From Sternotherus odoratus (taxonomy: Eukaryota; Chordata; Testudines; Kinosternidae): a stretch of 64,000 nucleotides of DNA. The stretch lies in the NCBI GenBank assembly GCA_032164245.1, contig JAVMKO010000001.1, positions 78,737,892 to 78,801,891 of the forward strand, written 5' to 3'. The notes under the pieces were generated by a model. The model saw nothing but the letters and a program-made list of their open reading frames with translations. It searched no databases and was not told where the DNA came from. Position numbers and translations under genes: made by a program. How positions within the stretch are numbered: position 1 is the stretch's first letter; each line of letters opens with the position of its first letter. This document shows, piece after piece, positions 37,674 to 47,959 of this stretch.

Positions 37674-37822
37674 CTTCTCAAAATAAGGCCCACTATCTGT
37701 GGTTCCCATGTCTTTGGAATTAGGTGGACGGAACCCAGATCGATCCTTTCTCATTATATCATTAAAATCCCCGAGGTTCATAGCTCGTTTGTCCACATCA
37801 AATTTCTTATCTGGGAGACCAC
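37674..37822 (-). CDS. TNRC6A: TNRC6A exon ([20 protein letters not shown])
   Basis: This 149-nt exon lies between CTTATAG and AAG|GTGAGT. It encodes [20 protein letters not shown], then [19 protein letters not shown] and [11 protein letters not shown]. This is one of the most conserved blocks among the TNRC6A, B and C paralogues; I believe it belongs to the region annotated as UBA-like in the family, but I cannot confirm the fold from sequence alone. It ends in phase 0 next to the cassette exon at 36311-36481. Confidence 0.96.
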
Positions 37823-38398
37823 CTATAAGAGGGAAGGAAGAGGGTGAAATATCAGTGTCAACAACCATAATCATACCTGTTCTTTCCAATAGATTCACAG
37901 CTAAAAATGGATTGAATATAGTACTGAAGACTGAAAAATAGTACAGCCAAGGATTTACTTTATAATGTAGCATTACCCTTCTGGTAAAAGATGCCGAAAA
38001 AAGTCAGAGATAAGACAGTTACCTCCCTTGTAAGTGTTGTTCTTTGAGATGTGTTGTTCACGTCCATTCCAAATTAGGTGTGCGTGTCACGTGCATGAAC
38101 GCCGGAAACTTTTCCCCTCAGCGGCTCCCGTCGGGCCAGCAGAAGAGCCCCTTAGAGTGGTGCCCTTGCGGCGGTGCATATATTACCCTGCCGGCCCGAA
38201 TCTCCTTTGGTTCCTTCCGGCCACAGAGGGGAAGGAAGGTGGATCTTGTAATGGACGTGAACAACATATCTGGAAGAAAAGAATTATAAGCTGGTTGACG
38301 TCTTTTCTTCTTTGAGTGATTGTTCACGTCCATTCCAAATTAGGTGACTTTCAAGCTTACCATAGGAAGAGGGTAAGAGTCATGGAACGATGGAGTGA

Positions 38399-38647
38399 CT
38401 AACAACCCTGTAAAGTGGCATGAAAGGTTTGGCATGCCAGACGAACCACTCTGAGCTCCTTTAGGTTGATATGGAGCTGCATCTCATCCTTCCACCACAA
38501 GCCCTGTGTCCTCAGATCCCCTAAGTGAGCCCTCCAGCTGAAATCCGACGTTTCTGTCACTAGCATCAGAACAGGCTCTGGTCTCGTGAAGGGGATTCCT
38601 GCACAGACCACCGGACGATCCAGCCACCAGCGCAGGGACTCCAGCAC
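38399..38647 (-). pseudogene. DIRS RNase H remnant (copy B)
   Basis: The frame reads LESLRWWLDRP, TETSDFSWRAHLGDLRTQGL and HINLKELRVVRLACQTF, matching the RNase H that follows the reverse transcriptase in DIRS elements (D.S..GWGAH and E.RA...A patterns). It directly follows the reverse transcriptase in the same transcript direction and ends near the left terminal repeat. Confidence 0.75.
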
Positions 38648-38818
38648 CAGGTCCAGGGGATCACTGCATGGGCAGTAAGCCCGGGTGAGCCACGCCTGTA
38701 AAGTCCTGAGCCTCAGCCAGGCGTATATGACTACCTACGTGCAAGCTACCATATGTCCTAGGAGTTGCAGGCAACACCTGACCGCGGAGGGGGGAAACTG
38801 TAGCATCGAGTTCACAAT

Positions 38819-39307
38819 CTACTGCATGGCCAGGAATCTGGGTTCCAGCAGACACACCTGCGCCTGTACCGAGTAAAGGACTGCGCCTATGAACTCCAAC
38901 CTCTGTGTTGGAATCAGAGAGGATTTGGGCACATTGACGATGAGGCCCAACCTGAGATATGTGTCCACGGTCACCGATATATGGGACCATACCTGCTCTT
39001 TGGACCTCCCCGTAAGGAGCCAATCGTCGAGATATGAGCACACCCAGATCTGTCTTTTCTGCAGAAAGACCGCCACCACTGCCATGCATTTTGTAAACAA
39101 GCGTGGGGACGTGGCCAGTCCGAATGGTAGGACTGTGAACTGATAATGGCACTGACTCACGACGAACCCGAGGAAACGCCAATGGGCAGGGTGGATGGCA
39201 ATGTGAAAGTATGCAGCTTTCATGTCGAGGGCACTGTACCAATCCCCCGTATCCAAGGATGGGATAACAGTGCTTAGGGAGACCATGTGGAAATGGATTT
39301 TTAACAA
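38819..39307 (-). pseudogene. DIRS reverse transcriptase (copy B)
   Basis: The 162-codon frame carries SLDTGDWYSALDMKAAYFHI, HPAHWRFLGFVVSQCHYQF, VLPFGLATSPRLFTKCM and the catalytic YLDDWLLTGRSKEQV. Catalytic aspartates (in ALDMKAAY and YLDD) are intact. The fingers region just upstream (39310-39440) has shifted frame and lost its VPKKDGG motif, so the enzyme is unlikely to be made. Confidence 0.85.
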
Positions 39308-39714
39308 ATATTTGTTGAGCCCAAAAAAATGGGCTGGAGGCCTCCCTTTGCCTTGAGAATTAGTTTTCCCCTTTTCCCCTTAGTTCCTGTGGAACTTCCT
39401 TTACTGCTCCCATCTTGAGGAGTGAATGAACCTCCCACAATAGGAGTTGATCATGAGAGGGGTCCCTGAAGAGGGACGGGGAAGGAGAGTGGGAAGGAGG
39501 AAAACTGAAGAAAACATCCCTCTTTTACCGTGCACAGGACCCAACGGTCTGATGTTATGCGGGACCATGCACTGCAGAAATTGGACAAATGGTTCAAAAA
39601 CGGTGGGATGGATCCGGATATGGGGTTGGCGCTCTGCCCTCGAGTGCACCTTCAAAACCCCTGCTTATTTCCGGGTTGGGGCTTATTTTGGCCCTCGTTA
39701 GGTGCGGAATTTTG

Positions 39715-40341
39715 TCACCGCCTATTGATCCTGCCCCGCTTACAATAAGGCTCCTGCCTGGGTCTGGGCTGGTACTGTCTCTGTTGTGACAGCTGGGGCT
39801 TGTCAGACTTTCTCTGAGTTGCTGGCGTGTACATCCCCAAACACTTGTGGGTGACCCTGGAGTCCTTAAGGCTATGCAGCCTAGTGTACATCTGGTCCAA
39901 GAAGAGGCCCGACCCTTCAAACGGAAGGTTCTGAAGGGTGTTTTGAACCTCCATAGGAAGACCCGAGGCCTGGAGCCAAGCGGACCGCCTCATGACCACC
40001 TCAGTGGTGATGGTCCTGGTCGCCACATCTGCGGAGTCAAGAAAGGCCTGTCAGGAGGTCTTAGCTATTGCCTTAGAGACAGCCACCCATGAGTTAAAAT
40101 TATGTCTGTTCAAGATTGTCTGCTGGTTTGCTATTTGCAGGTGGAGGCCCCCGAAGGAGTAGAGCTTCCTCCCAAAGAGGTCCAGTCTCTTGGCCTCCGT
40201 GGCCTTAGGGGCTGGGGCCTGCTGGCCGTGCTGCTTCTTTTCATTCATGGTGGAGATGACCAGGGAGCAAGGTGGCGGGTGGCAGAAGAGAAACTCGCCG
40301 GAGGCTGGTGCTGGAAGTAACTTCCAGACACCTCTGAACAA
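39715..40341 (-). pseudogene. DIRS gag-like region (copy B)
   Basis: Two overlapping frames encode KRLDLFGRKLYSFGGLHLQI, ANQQTILNRHNFNSWVAV and, after a frame break near 40030, RSAWLQASGLPMEVQNTL, QNLPFEGSGLF and LHSLKDSR. This is the characteristic gag carboxyl region of reptile DIRS elements. The break means it no longer makes the full protein. Confidence 0.7.
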
Positions 40342-40899
40342 AGGAAATACTTAACTACTGCTAACTAACTGCTAACTACTCTAACATTATGCTAAGGGAT
40401 CACTCGCTAAGCAAGAGTAAGAAAGAACTGAAGGGGGGTCCGGCTGGCAGGGTAATATATGCACTGCTGCAAGGGCACCACTCTAGGGGGCTCCCCTGCT
40501 GGCCCTATGGAAGCTGCTGAGGGGAAAAGTTTCTGATGTTCGTGGACGCGACGTGCGCACACCTTATTTGGAATGGACATGAACAATTACTCAAAGAAGA
40601 ATAAGTTTTATTGTAAGATTAAACAAGCCAATTTGCTTTAAAAAACAATAAAATATTTTGTACAAACACATGAAAGTTTTGTACACACATATGCAGTGGC
40701 AGTGAACAAGGCAAAGAGATCCGCATCTACAAGTATAGCATCAGGGAAGTTTTCCACTTCACAAAATCAACTAAGTTATAACCCTCAAATTCTCTCCTCT
40801 CAATCACAGATCTAGCCACAATCTGCTGTGAGGATCTCTCCACTACTTTGTCAAAACTGAGTAAATTTGATACATCTCTTGATCTTCAAGGATACACAC

Positions 40900-41904
40900 A
40901 CCACAGCAAAACATAGCATAAACTTAGCCCCTCTGTCACAATTGTGCTTAGCAGCAGAGAGAGCGCTTCCAAAATTATTATCTGGAAACTTAAGCAAGCT
41001 AGATACCTGCCCATCAAACATTCAGAATAATGGGAATCCACTGCCCATAGCTGAAAAATTGTTAATTCCATCCTCACACAGGGCTCTCTACTAGCCTTTC
41101 TGAAACATGCTATTATCTAGCCTGTTCTCAAAAAAGCCACACTCAATGCCAGCCTCATCATTCACTGTTGGTCCAGTCACTAACCACTGATTCATAGACA
41201 AAGTTGCTGAGAAGGTAATAATGAACTGTCCCTAGTACATGCGGCCTCTGCTGGCATCCTAGATACATGGCAATTTAATCTGACTTCTTGTCATGGCTCT
41301 GGCTCCTTATGGCAGCGACACAGGTGATATATCAAACTGATAGCACCAAACCTCTCAAATGCTTTCAACACCTCTGATCATAAGGTACTCCCACAACCCA
41401 CCTGTCTGTCCTGGGAAAAGTTGTTGGAATCATTCTGACCTGGCTACGTTCTTCCTTTTCTAACAAATTCCAAAGAGTCACAATTGTCAACTGCTCCTCC
41501 TCCCCAAAAGCTATCACACATGAATCCTGAAGAACTCAATCCAGTCACCTCTCTTACTCAACACCTAAATTCAACTGTTAAGACATTATAGGCTATGATA
41601 CCAGCAATACATCAATGACATCTACCTCTGTGTGCATCTCATCGAACACAGACAGCCCTGTCCCGTAGCTCTCTGCAAGAAAAGTGGAGTCTGGAAAAAG
41701 CTAAATCCTGGAAAATGTGAAAAGGGAAGCAATTTGAGGAACTGCCAAAACCCATCATATTATCATTAGTCAAAGAACTAGCCTCATCATTCATCCTGGA
41801 CAACCAGATGGTTAATCACTAAAAGCACCTTTCTTTATCTGTCTTTGGCTATCACACAGAAGCTGAAGAGATACCAGAGGACAGAAAAATATAGAGTAAA
41901 TATA
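40900..41904 (+). mobile_element. Old LINE fragment of the L2/CR1 clade
   Basis: Plus-strand sequence preserves pieces of a non-LTR reverse transcriptase in decayed form: NAFNTSDHKVL at about 41360, YINDIYLCVH at about 41607-41640, then VWKKLN and later a C-terminal segment. The spacing follows L2/CR1-like LINE pol. Many stops and frame breaks show great age. The solo LTR at 41910 interrupts the sequence just after it. Confidence 0.55.
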
Positions 41905-41909
41905 GTGCC

Positions 41910-42619
41910 TGTAGTGGGGTGGCTGCCCCACTCCAGGAAAAAAGCCTAGAACAGCCCTGCAAAAAGGCTGTGGCTGGGGGCAAGCAGCTCCCAGGCTGAT
42001 TGGGCTGACCAGCCACAGCTGTGGCTGGTTCAATTAAGGCCCAGCTGGCCGTGATAAAAGGGTTCAGTTTGGTTCAGAGAACAGACTGTCTCCTCTGACT
42101 GCATAGGAAGACAGGCCGGGCTGCTGGGAGCTTGAGCAAGGTACCTAGAGTGGTACAAGGCTGGGGCAAGGCAGGAGGAGCTGGGGAAGCTCTAGCCTGG
42201 AAACCCCCAGGCTGCAGGGCCTAGGAGAAGGCCCCAAAAAGGGTACTGGGGTTGCAGGGGGCAGCCCATAGCTACTGAGAGAGAAGCAGCAGGCCAACCC
42301 CCCTTGCCTGTGATGAGTGGCAATTATACTGCAGTCTGCCTCAGTGAACAGGGGCAAGTGGTGACTGGCAGTTGCCTAGACTGAGGCAAGGTGGGGGGAT
42401 AGAGGGTGGGGGTTCCCCAGGGAGGGGAAACTCTAAGACCTGAGGGGGTACTGCAGGGGTGCAGCACCCTTGGTAAGAGGGCACTGGGGTCTGGGAGGGA
42501 CTCTGGGCCAGAGCAGCAAGCGGGATATCGGCCTGCAGAGGCCATTCCGGATGCTGGTGAGCTAATTCCCGGACAGACCAGCAGGAGGTGCCGCAGGGGT
42601 GAGTCGCCGCCCTGCTACA
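41910..42619. mobile_element. Solo long terminal repeat
   Basis: The 710-bp unit begins TGTAGTGGGG and ends CCCTGCTACA, so it has the TG..CA ends of an LTR. It is flanked by an exact 5-bp duplication GTGCC (41905-41909, 42620-42624). A TATA-like GATAAAAG lies at 42053-42060. No internal retroviral or gypsy-type genes are present, so it is a solo LTR left by recombination; which family it belongs to cannot be told here. Confidence 0.8.
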
Positions 42620-42629
42620 GTGCCATTCT

Positions 42630-43196
42630 ATAAAAATGGAAATAAGGACAACCTGGGGAATTACAAACTAGTCATCTTAACTTCAGTAACTGGAAAGATA
42701 ATAAAGCAAATAATTAAGCAATAAATTTGCAAACACCTGGAAGATAATAAGGTAAGTAATAGTCAGCATGGATTTGTCAAGAACAAATCATGTCAAACCA
42801 ACCTAATAGCTTTTTTTGATAGGGTAGCAAACCTTGTGGACCAGAGGGGGGGCTGAGGGAGTGGTAGATGTGGCATATTTTGATTTTAGTAAGGCTTTTG
42901 ATATTGTCTTGCATGACCTTCTCATAAACAAACTAGGGAAATACAACCTAGATGGAGCTACTATAAGGTGGGTGCATAACTGATTAGAAACCTGTTTTGA
43001 GAGTAGTTGTCAGTAGTTGATATTCAAGCTGGAAGGGTATATCAAGTGGGGTCCGGCAGGGATTAGTTTTGGGTCCAGTTGTATTCTATACGTTCATTAA
43101 TGATTTAGATATTAGCATAGAGAGTACACTTATAAAGTTTGCAGATGATACCAAGGTGGGAGGAGCTACACACGTTTTGGAGGACAGGATTAAAAT
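42630..43196 (+). mobile_element. CR1 LINE, part 1 (reverse transcriptase)
   Basis: Plus-strand fragments read FDFSKAFDIVLHDLLINKL, then GPVVFYTFINDLD and IKFADDTKVGG with the FADD catalytic box typical of CR1. Frame breaks make it non-functional. The sequence stops at ATTAAAAT (43189-43196) and resumes at 45140, where a hAT element ends. Confidence 0.88.
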
Positions 43197-45139
43197 TAGG
43201 GCTCTCAAGCCATTAAAAAAATTAATCGTGATTAATCACGCTGTTAAACAATAATAGAATACCTTTACATTTTTTGTTTTCTACATTTTCAAATAAACAT
43301 AGAATACAAAGTGTACAGTGCTCACTTTTTTTTATTACAAATATTAGCACAGTAAACCCTCGATTTAACGGACCTCGATTTAACGGACTTCGGATGCAAC
43401 GGACAAAATTTCTGAGCAAGTCTGATGCATTCCTGATCCATTTCTGGCGGGCTGGCTGCCGGCTCCCGGCTGCCGCCCAGGTCCAGGCAGCAGGCGGGCT
43501 GGCGGGCTGGCTGCCGGCTCCCGCCTGCGGGCGGGCAGGCTGGCTGACTGCCGGGTCCCGCCTGCTGGCTGCCGGCTCCCACCCGAGTCCCACCAGCGGG
43601 TGGGCTGCCGGTTCCCGCCCAAGTCCCGGAAGCGGGCGGGCTGGCTGCCGGCTCCCGGCTGCTGCCCGGGTCCCAGCAGCGGGCGGGCTGCGGAACTGCC
43701 GCCCCGACCCTGTGCCAGGCGGGCTGCTGCTCCGACAGCTCATTTTTTAAAAATTATTAAATAACGGACTTTTTGATTTAACGGACACCCCCTCGCCCGA
43801 ATTAGTCCGTTAAATGGAGGTTTTACTGCACTGCAAAAAAACAAAGGAATCGTATTTTCAATTCACCTAATACAAGTACTGTAATGCAAGCACTGGCATG
43901 GAAGTGGAACTTACAAATGTAGAATTACGAACAAAAAACAACTGCATTCAAAAATAAAACAATGTAAAACTTTAGAGCTTACAAGTCCACTCAGTGCTAC
44001 TTCTTGTTCAGCCAATTGCTCAAATAAGTTTATTTGCAGGAGATAATGATTCCTGCTTCTTGTTCACAATGTCACCAGAAAGTGAAAACAGATGTTTGCA
44101 TGGCACTTTTGTAACCGGTGTTGCAAGTTATTTGTGCACCAGATATACTAAACATTCGTATGCCCTTTCATTCTTCAGCCACCAATCCAGAGGACATGTT
44201 TCCATTCTGATGATACTTGTTAATACTTTCACTGCAGATCTGACAAAACCCAAAGAGGGTACCAATGTGAGATTTCTAAAAACAGCTAAAGCACTCAACC
44301 CATGCTGAAAAATCTGAAGTGCCTTCCAAAATCTGAGAGGGGCAAGTGTGGAGCATGCTTTCAGAAATCTGAAAAGAGTAACACTCTGATGCAGAAACTA
44401 CAGCATCCAAACCACCAAAAAAGCAAATAAATCTGCTAGCAGGCATCTGACTCAGATGATGAAAATGAACAAGAATCGGTCGGTACTGCTTTAGATCATT
44501 ACTGAGCAGAACCCATCATCAGCATGGACACATGTCCTCTGGAATAGCAACTGAAGCTTGAAGGGACATATGAATCTTCAGCGCATCTGTCATGTAAATA
44601 ACTTGCGACTCTGGCTACAGCAGTGCCATATGAATGAATGTCTGTTCACACTTTCAGGTAACACTGTAAACAAGAAACGGGCAGCATTATCCCCTGCAAA
44701 TAAACTTGCTTGTCAGAGCGATTGGCTGAACAAGAAGTAAGAGTAATTGGACTTGTAGGCTCTAAAGATTTACATTGTTTTCTTTTGGAGTGCAGCTGTG
44801 TAACAAAAAAAATTAAATTTGTAAGTGACACACAATAAAGAGATTGCATTACGGGACTTGTATGAGGTGAACTGCAAAATACTAATCCTTTTATCATTTT
44901 TACAGTGAAAATATTTGTAATAAAAAATATAAAGTGAGCACTATACACTTGGTATTCTGTATTTTAATTGAAACAAATATATTTTAAAATGTAGAAAAAC
45001 ATCCAAAATACTTAATAATTTTCAACCAGTATTCTATTGTTTAACTGTGCAATTAAAAACTGTGATTAATCACAATTTTTTTGAATTGTGATAAATTTTT
45101 TGAATTAATTGCGTGAACTGTGATTAATCAACAGCACTA
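43197..45139. mobile_element. hAT element inserted in the CR1
   Basis: The 1,943-bp element begins TAGGGCTCTCAAGCCATTAA and ends, inverted, TAGTGCTGTTGATTAATCAC. It is flanked by a perfect 8-bp duplication ATTAAAAT (43189-43196, 45140-45147). The interior, including the TATTCTATTGTTTAAC subterminal repeats, holds no recognisable transposase. It is itself interrupted at 43350-43828. Confidence 0.9.
43350..43828. mobile_element. pogo/Tigger-like element nested in the hAT
   Basis: It begins CAGTAAACCCTCGATTTAAC and ends, inverted, GTCCGTTAAATGGAGGTTTT then ACTG. It is flanked by CA on both sides rather than the usual TA. The interior is made of GGCTGCCGGCTCCCGCC-type GC-rich units in near-tandem. 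No transposase remains. Confidence 0.8.
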
Positions 45140-45470
45140 ATTAAAATTCAAAATGATCTGGACAACCTGGAGAAATGGTCTAAAGTAAATAGGATGAAAT
45201 TCAAAGTACTCCACTTAGGAAGGAACCATCAGTTACACAAAAAGAAAATATGAAATGACTGCCTTGGAAGGAGTACTGAAGAAAGGGATCTGAGGGTCAT
45301 AGAGAATCACATTTCTGATGACAAAGTCAATCATCTAGTCAAATTAAACAGTCTGCTTAACAAGGAAGTTAAGGCAAATTAGCACACAATCAACCAAGAT
45401 TAGATAAAACTGATACAGAAACCTAGCCCAGATAATCCAACAGATCACTTCCGACTATCATTATGACCAC
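45140..45470 (+). mobile_element. CR1 LINE, part 2 (3' end)
   Basis: After the hAT, the CR1 resumes with ATTAAAATTCAAAATGATCT, GACAACCTGGAGAAATGGTC and ATAGGATGAAATTCAA, a segment well known from CR1 3' ends. It then runs to CTTCCGACTATCATTATGAC, close to the CR1 terminus. Together with 42630-43196 it is one insertion in the plus direction, antisense to TNRC6A. Confidence 0.85.
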
Positions 45471-46005
45471 ACCCCTCACACAGTATGACCCATTTAAAGA
45501 TCCCTGATGTTTGTGGTCAGTCCATCAAGGGCAATAAATCTATTCCTACTCAGCAGCAGCTCAACTGCCTGAGGCAAGCAGCTAAAGAAAGTACAATAGA
45601 GAGACTTTATTTTCCGGCATATCAGTCCTAAGGAGCTGGTAATTAGGATGTGCTTATGCCAACAACTAGTAGACTTTCCTTTTCCACCTAGCAAAGTCAT
45701 GTGACAAGGAATGCTCCACCTTCTCGGAGCAACACAACTCAGTACTATATGGATGGTTTTTTTATTTAAGCACTCCTCCAGTCTATGCAGGTATTTCTCT
45801 CTTTTCCCCAGCCCAGTGTGTCTCACAAGCAGCAGCTGCATTATCTGTATAAATCCTGCAGCAACAGGCTGGATGCTACTGCTCTATTGTGCTATTAAAG
45901 AACAGACCTCAAAAATAATGCAATGTGCCTCTTCCTAAAGATAAGCATGTCACATGTATAATATCAGTCATCATGCCAACTGCATTTTAATGAAGTTATA
46001 CGCAC

Positions 46006-46051
46006 CTACAGACAAGTCCATCTTACTGCCTTGAGTGTCCTCAGTTTGACT
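46006..46051 (-). CDS. TNRC6A: TNRC6A 46-nt exon (SQTEDTQGSKMDLSV)
   Basis: This very small exon follows TTCTTTCAG and ends GTAG|GTGCGT. It encodes SQTEDTQGSKMDLSV plus one base. The matching mammalian segment reads SQTEDNPSSK, so the turtle-like copy is diverged at three or four residues. It is phase 0 in and 1 out, so skipping it alone would shift the frame; together with the next exon (149 nt) it forms a 195-nt symmetrical unit. Confidence 0.9.
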
Positions 46052-46492
46052 CTGAAAGAAGAGCAAAAAAAGAAACTGGTCTGACTCCTGAGAAAAGTTT
46101 GAGAACACTGCAAAAAACAGCCTTCTTTAAAGATGTGTATTGGAAATGTGGAAGTGTGTGCCAGGGCAAATGAAAGTAATGTCCTAAACTATATCAAAGA
46201 AAAACAATCCTGATGTAACCTTGAACGCACCTAATCCCAGCTGTATCTGGTGTTAAATTTCCTAAAATGCCACTAGACACAAACTCATCATGCGATGGAC
46301 AGAGAGAGATGTCCTAACAGCTGCTCTGAGAAATGAACCTCTGTCCTCATGCCAAGGGATCAAATTATGAGAGTAGCCGCCAGAATGATAGCTCTTCTCG
46401 TGACTTGTCAAGTCATCAAATCTTAAAATGTGCTGCCAAATTATTCTTCTGTTGGCAGTCTGGGACAGGGTGTTCCTGTAATTTTAAGAGGC

Positions 46493-46720
46493 AGCATGAT
46501 CTAGTGGACTGAATTTGAAACTGGGTGCCAAGAGCTCCTAGATTCTAATCCCAGCTCTGCCAGCAACATTTTGATGGGCCTCAGACATGTTACAGCACCT
46601 TTGCATCACAATTTCCCCAATTCTATAAGGAGGATAAATAGCTACTTCACAGGATACACAGGTTAATAGTGTACAGCACTTTGAAAAATGCAAAGCTCTC
46701 CATTAAGTGCTGTCTGGGAT
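46493..46720 (+). repeat. MIR-type SINE with tRNA-like head
   Basis: GCAGCATGATCTAGTGGACT, then CTAATCCCAGCTCTGCCAGC, CAGACATGTTACAGCACCTT, ACAATTTCCCCAATTCTATA and CTACTTCACAGGATACACAG follow the order of the MIR consensus. The box B-like GATTCTAATCC is partly kept. It lies in the intron 46052-47357. Confidence 0.75.
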
Positions 46721-46849
46721 TCTTCAACATTTTCATAGGTGAACCATATTTTCACTGAAAAGGCGGCATCCCAGACCTCTGCACCTTCTCACTGACAATG
46801 ATGTTGCATTCGTCTTACAGGTCCACCTAGAGGCCCCGTTACTGAGGCT

Positions 46850-47085
46850 GTATCAATGCTAGACGCTGTACTACACACAAAAGTCCCTGTTCCAAAGAAT
46901 TTACACTCTAAATAGACAAGACAAAGGGTGGGATAAAGAAAACATTGCCTTTTTACAGACAGGGAACTGAGGTTCAGTATTATTGTCTTGCCCAAATTCA
47001 CAAAAGTCTGTGGTAGAGCCAAGGAATTACTCCCACATGTCCAGAGTTCTAATCCAGCGCCTTAAGCACTAGACCATCCATTGTT
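46850..47085 (-). repeat. MIR-type SINE, reverse orientation
   Basis: ACACTCTAAATAGACAAGAC, TTTACAGACAGGGAACTGAG, CTTGCCCAAATTCACA and CAGCGCCTTAAGCACTAGAC read as a reversed CORE-SINE ending at its tRNA-like head. It lies 130 bp from the plus-strand SINE, so the two form an inverted pair. Confidence 0.7.
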
Positions 47086-47357
47086 TGCAAATGAACTGCA
47101 ACCCTGAAACAGTTGTTAACAGCTATGAAATCCAATTGGATTTTTAAAATATTTTAGTTTCCAGAAAGAAATATTCTGACTAGTAAGTGGAGTTTGAAAT
47201 AGCTACCAACTGTCAGTATTGGAATAAGAGAACGTGAATGATAAATGCAACTAGTTAATAAACACTGGCTGGTGAATATCTGAATTTAGGATTTTGCTTA
47301 CTACACAAATGTTAGTGTTTCTAAATTAGATTATGACATTTTAAAAAAGCTACTTAC

Positions 47358-47432
47358 TAGCAATCCCATGTTTGAAAATTGTTTGGATAAAGGGTTCATC
47401 CATGAATCACTATTTCCTCCTTTTAATGAACA
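47358..47432 (-). CDS. TNRC6A: TNRC6A 25-codon exon ([14 protein letters not shown])
   Basis: This 75-nt exon is bounded by TTTTTTAG and CTA|GTAAGT and is phase 0 on both sides. It encodes [19 protein letters not shown] followed by SNMGLL, a segment conserved in TNRC6A. Its symmetrical phase means it could be skipped without changing the frame. It is too short to stand out as an open reading frame, and was found by the conserved sequence and splice signals. Confidence 0.93.
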
Positions 47433-47651
47433 CTAAAAAACAAGAACAGACATGTAACTAAACAATTTCCTTATCTTTTCTCAATTTTCACACTTCCTTT
47501 TATGTAGAGGTCTCTGTTATGCTTTGTTTCCTTTCAGCAGCTTCCTCTCAATCAGCACTATGCTGAATTCAATTGGCTTTCAATTTGGTCCTGTTGTGAT
47601 TTGTGAATGACCAAAAACAAAACTGAAAGCAGAAACTGGCAATATAACACC

Positions 47652-47673
47652 TTTTTTTTTTTTTTTTTTTTTT
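47652..47673. repeat. Poly-T tract (A-tract on transcript strand)
   Basis: There are about 22 consecutive T residues in the intron between the 75-nt exon and the SWGQGGKK exon. It may be the tail of a decayed retroposed sequence, but no body was recognised. Confidence 0.8.
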
Positions 47674-47959
47674 AAAAGGAAGGCTGAAAAGGAAAGTTTA
47701 CAAACAACTGCTTTTGTGGTTAGGCTAAAAAATGAAATGCTTTTTAAAAAACAAGGAATAAAAAAAATTGACTGAAATGAAAGGGAATCAATGTGTCCAA
47801 AGAAGGAACTGAGAAACCTATACAACATTACAATAAAACTGCTTTGTTTTGCACCTTATCTTAGCCCAGGAGCACCAAAGCCCAGCCCGTCTATAGGTAG
47901 TCTTCTTAATCCGAACACAGTACTCAACACTACAACAGAATGTCTCACACGCTCTATCC

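Larger units (their letters stand above)
38018..40615 (-). mobile_element. DIRS-like retrotransposon copy B, best preserved
   Basis: The left terminal repeat (TGTTGTTCTTTGAGATGTGT, CACGTCCATTCCAAATTAGG) matches the inverse of the right one (40530-40615). A second left copy begins at about 38308, giving the split-repeat layout of DIRS. On the minus strand the order is gag (39594-40341), reverse transcriptase (38661-39307) and RNase H (38399-38647). No tyrosine recombinase or methyltransferase is found between RNase H and the terminal repeat, so this copy has a 3' internal deletion and was probably moved by proteins from other copies. Confidence 0.85.

Noticed and set aside
46493..46560. Possible tRNA gene at a tRNA-like sequence
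   Set aside because: Only a degenerate box-B-like segment is present at the head of a MIR-type SINE; no cloverleaf can be drawn.
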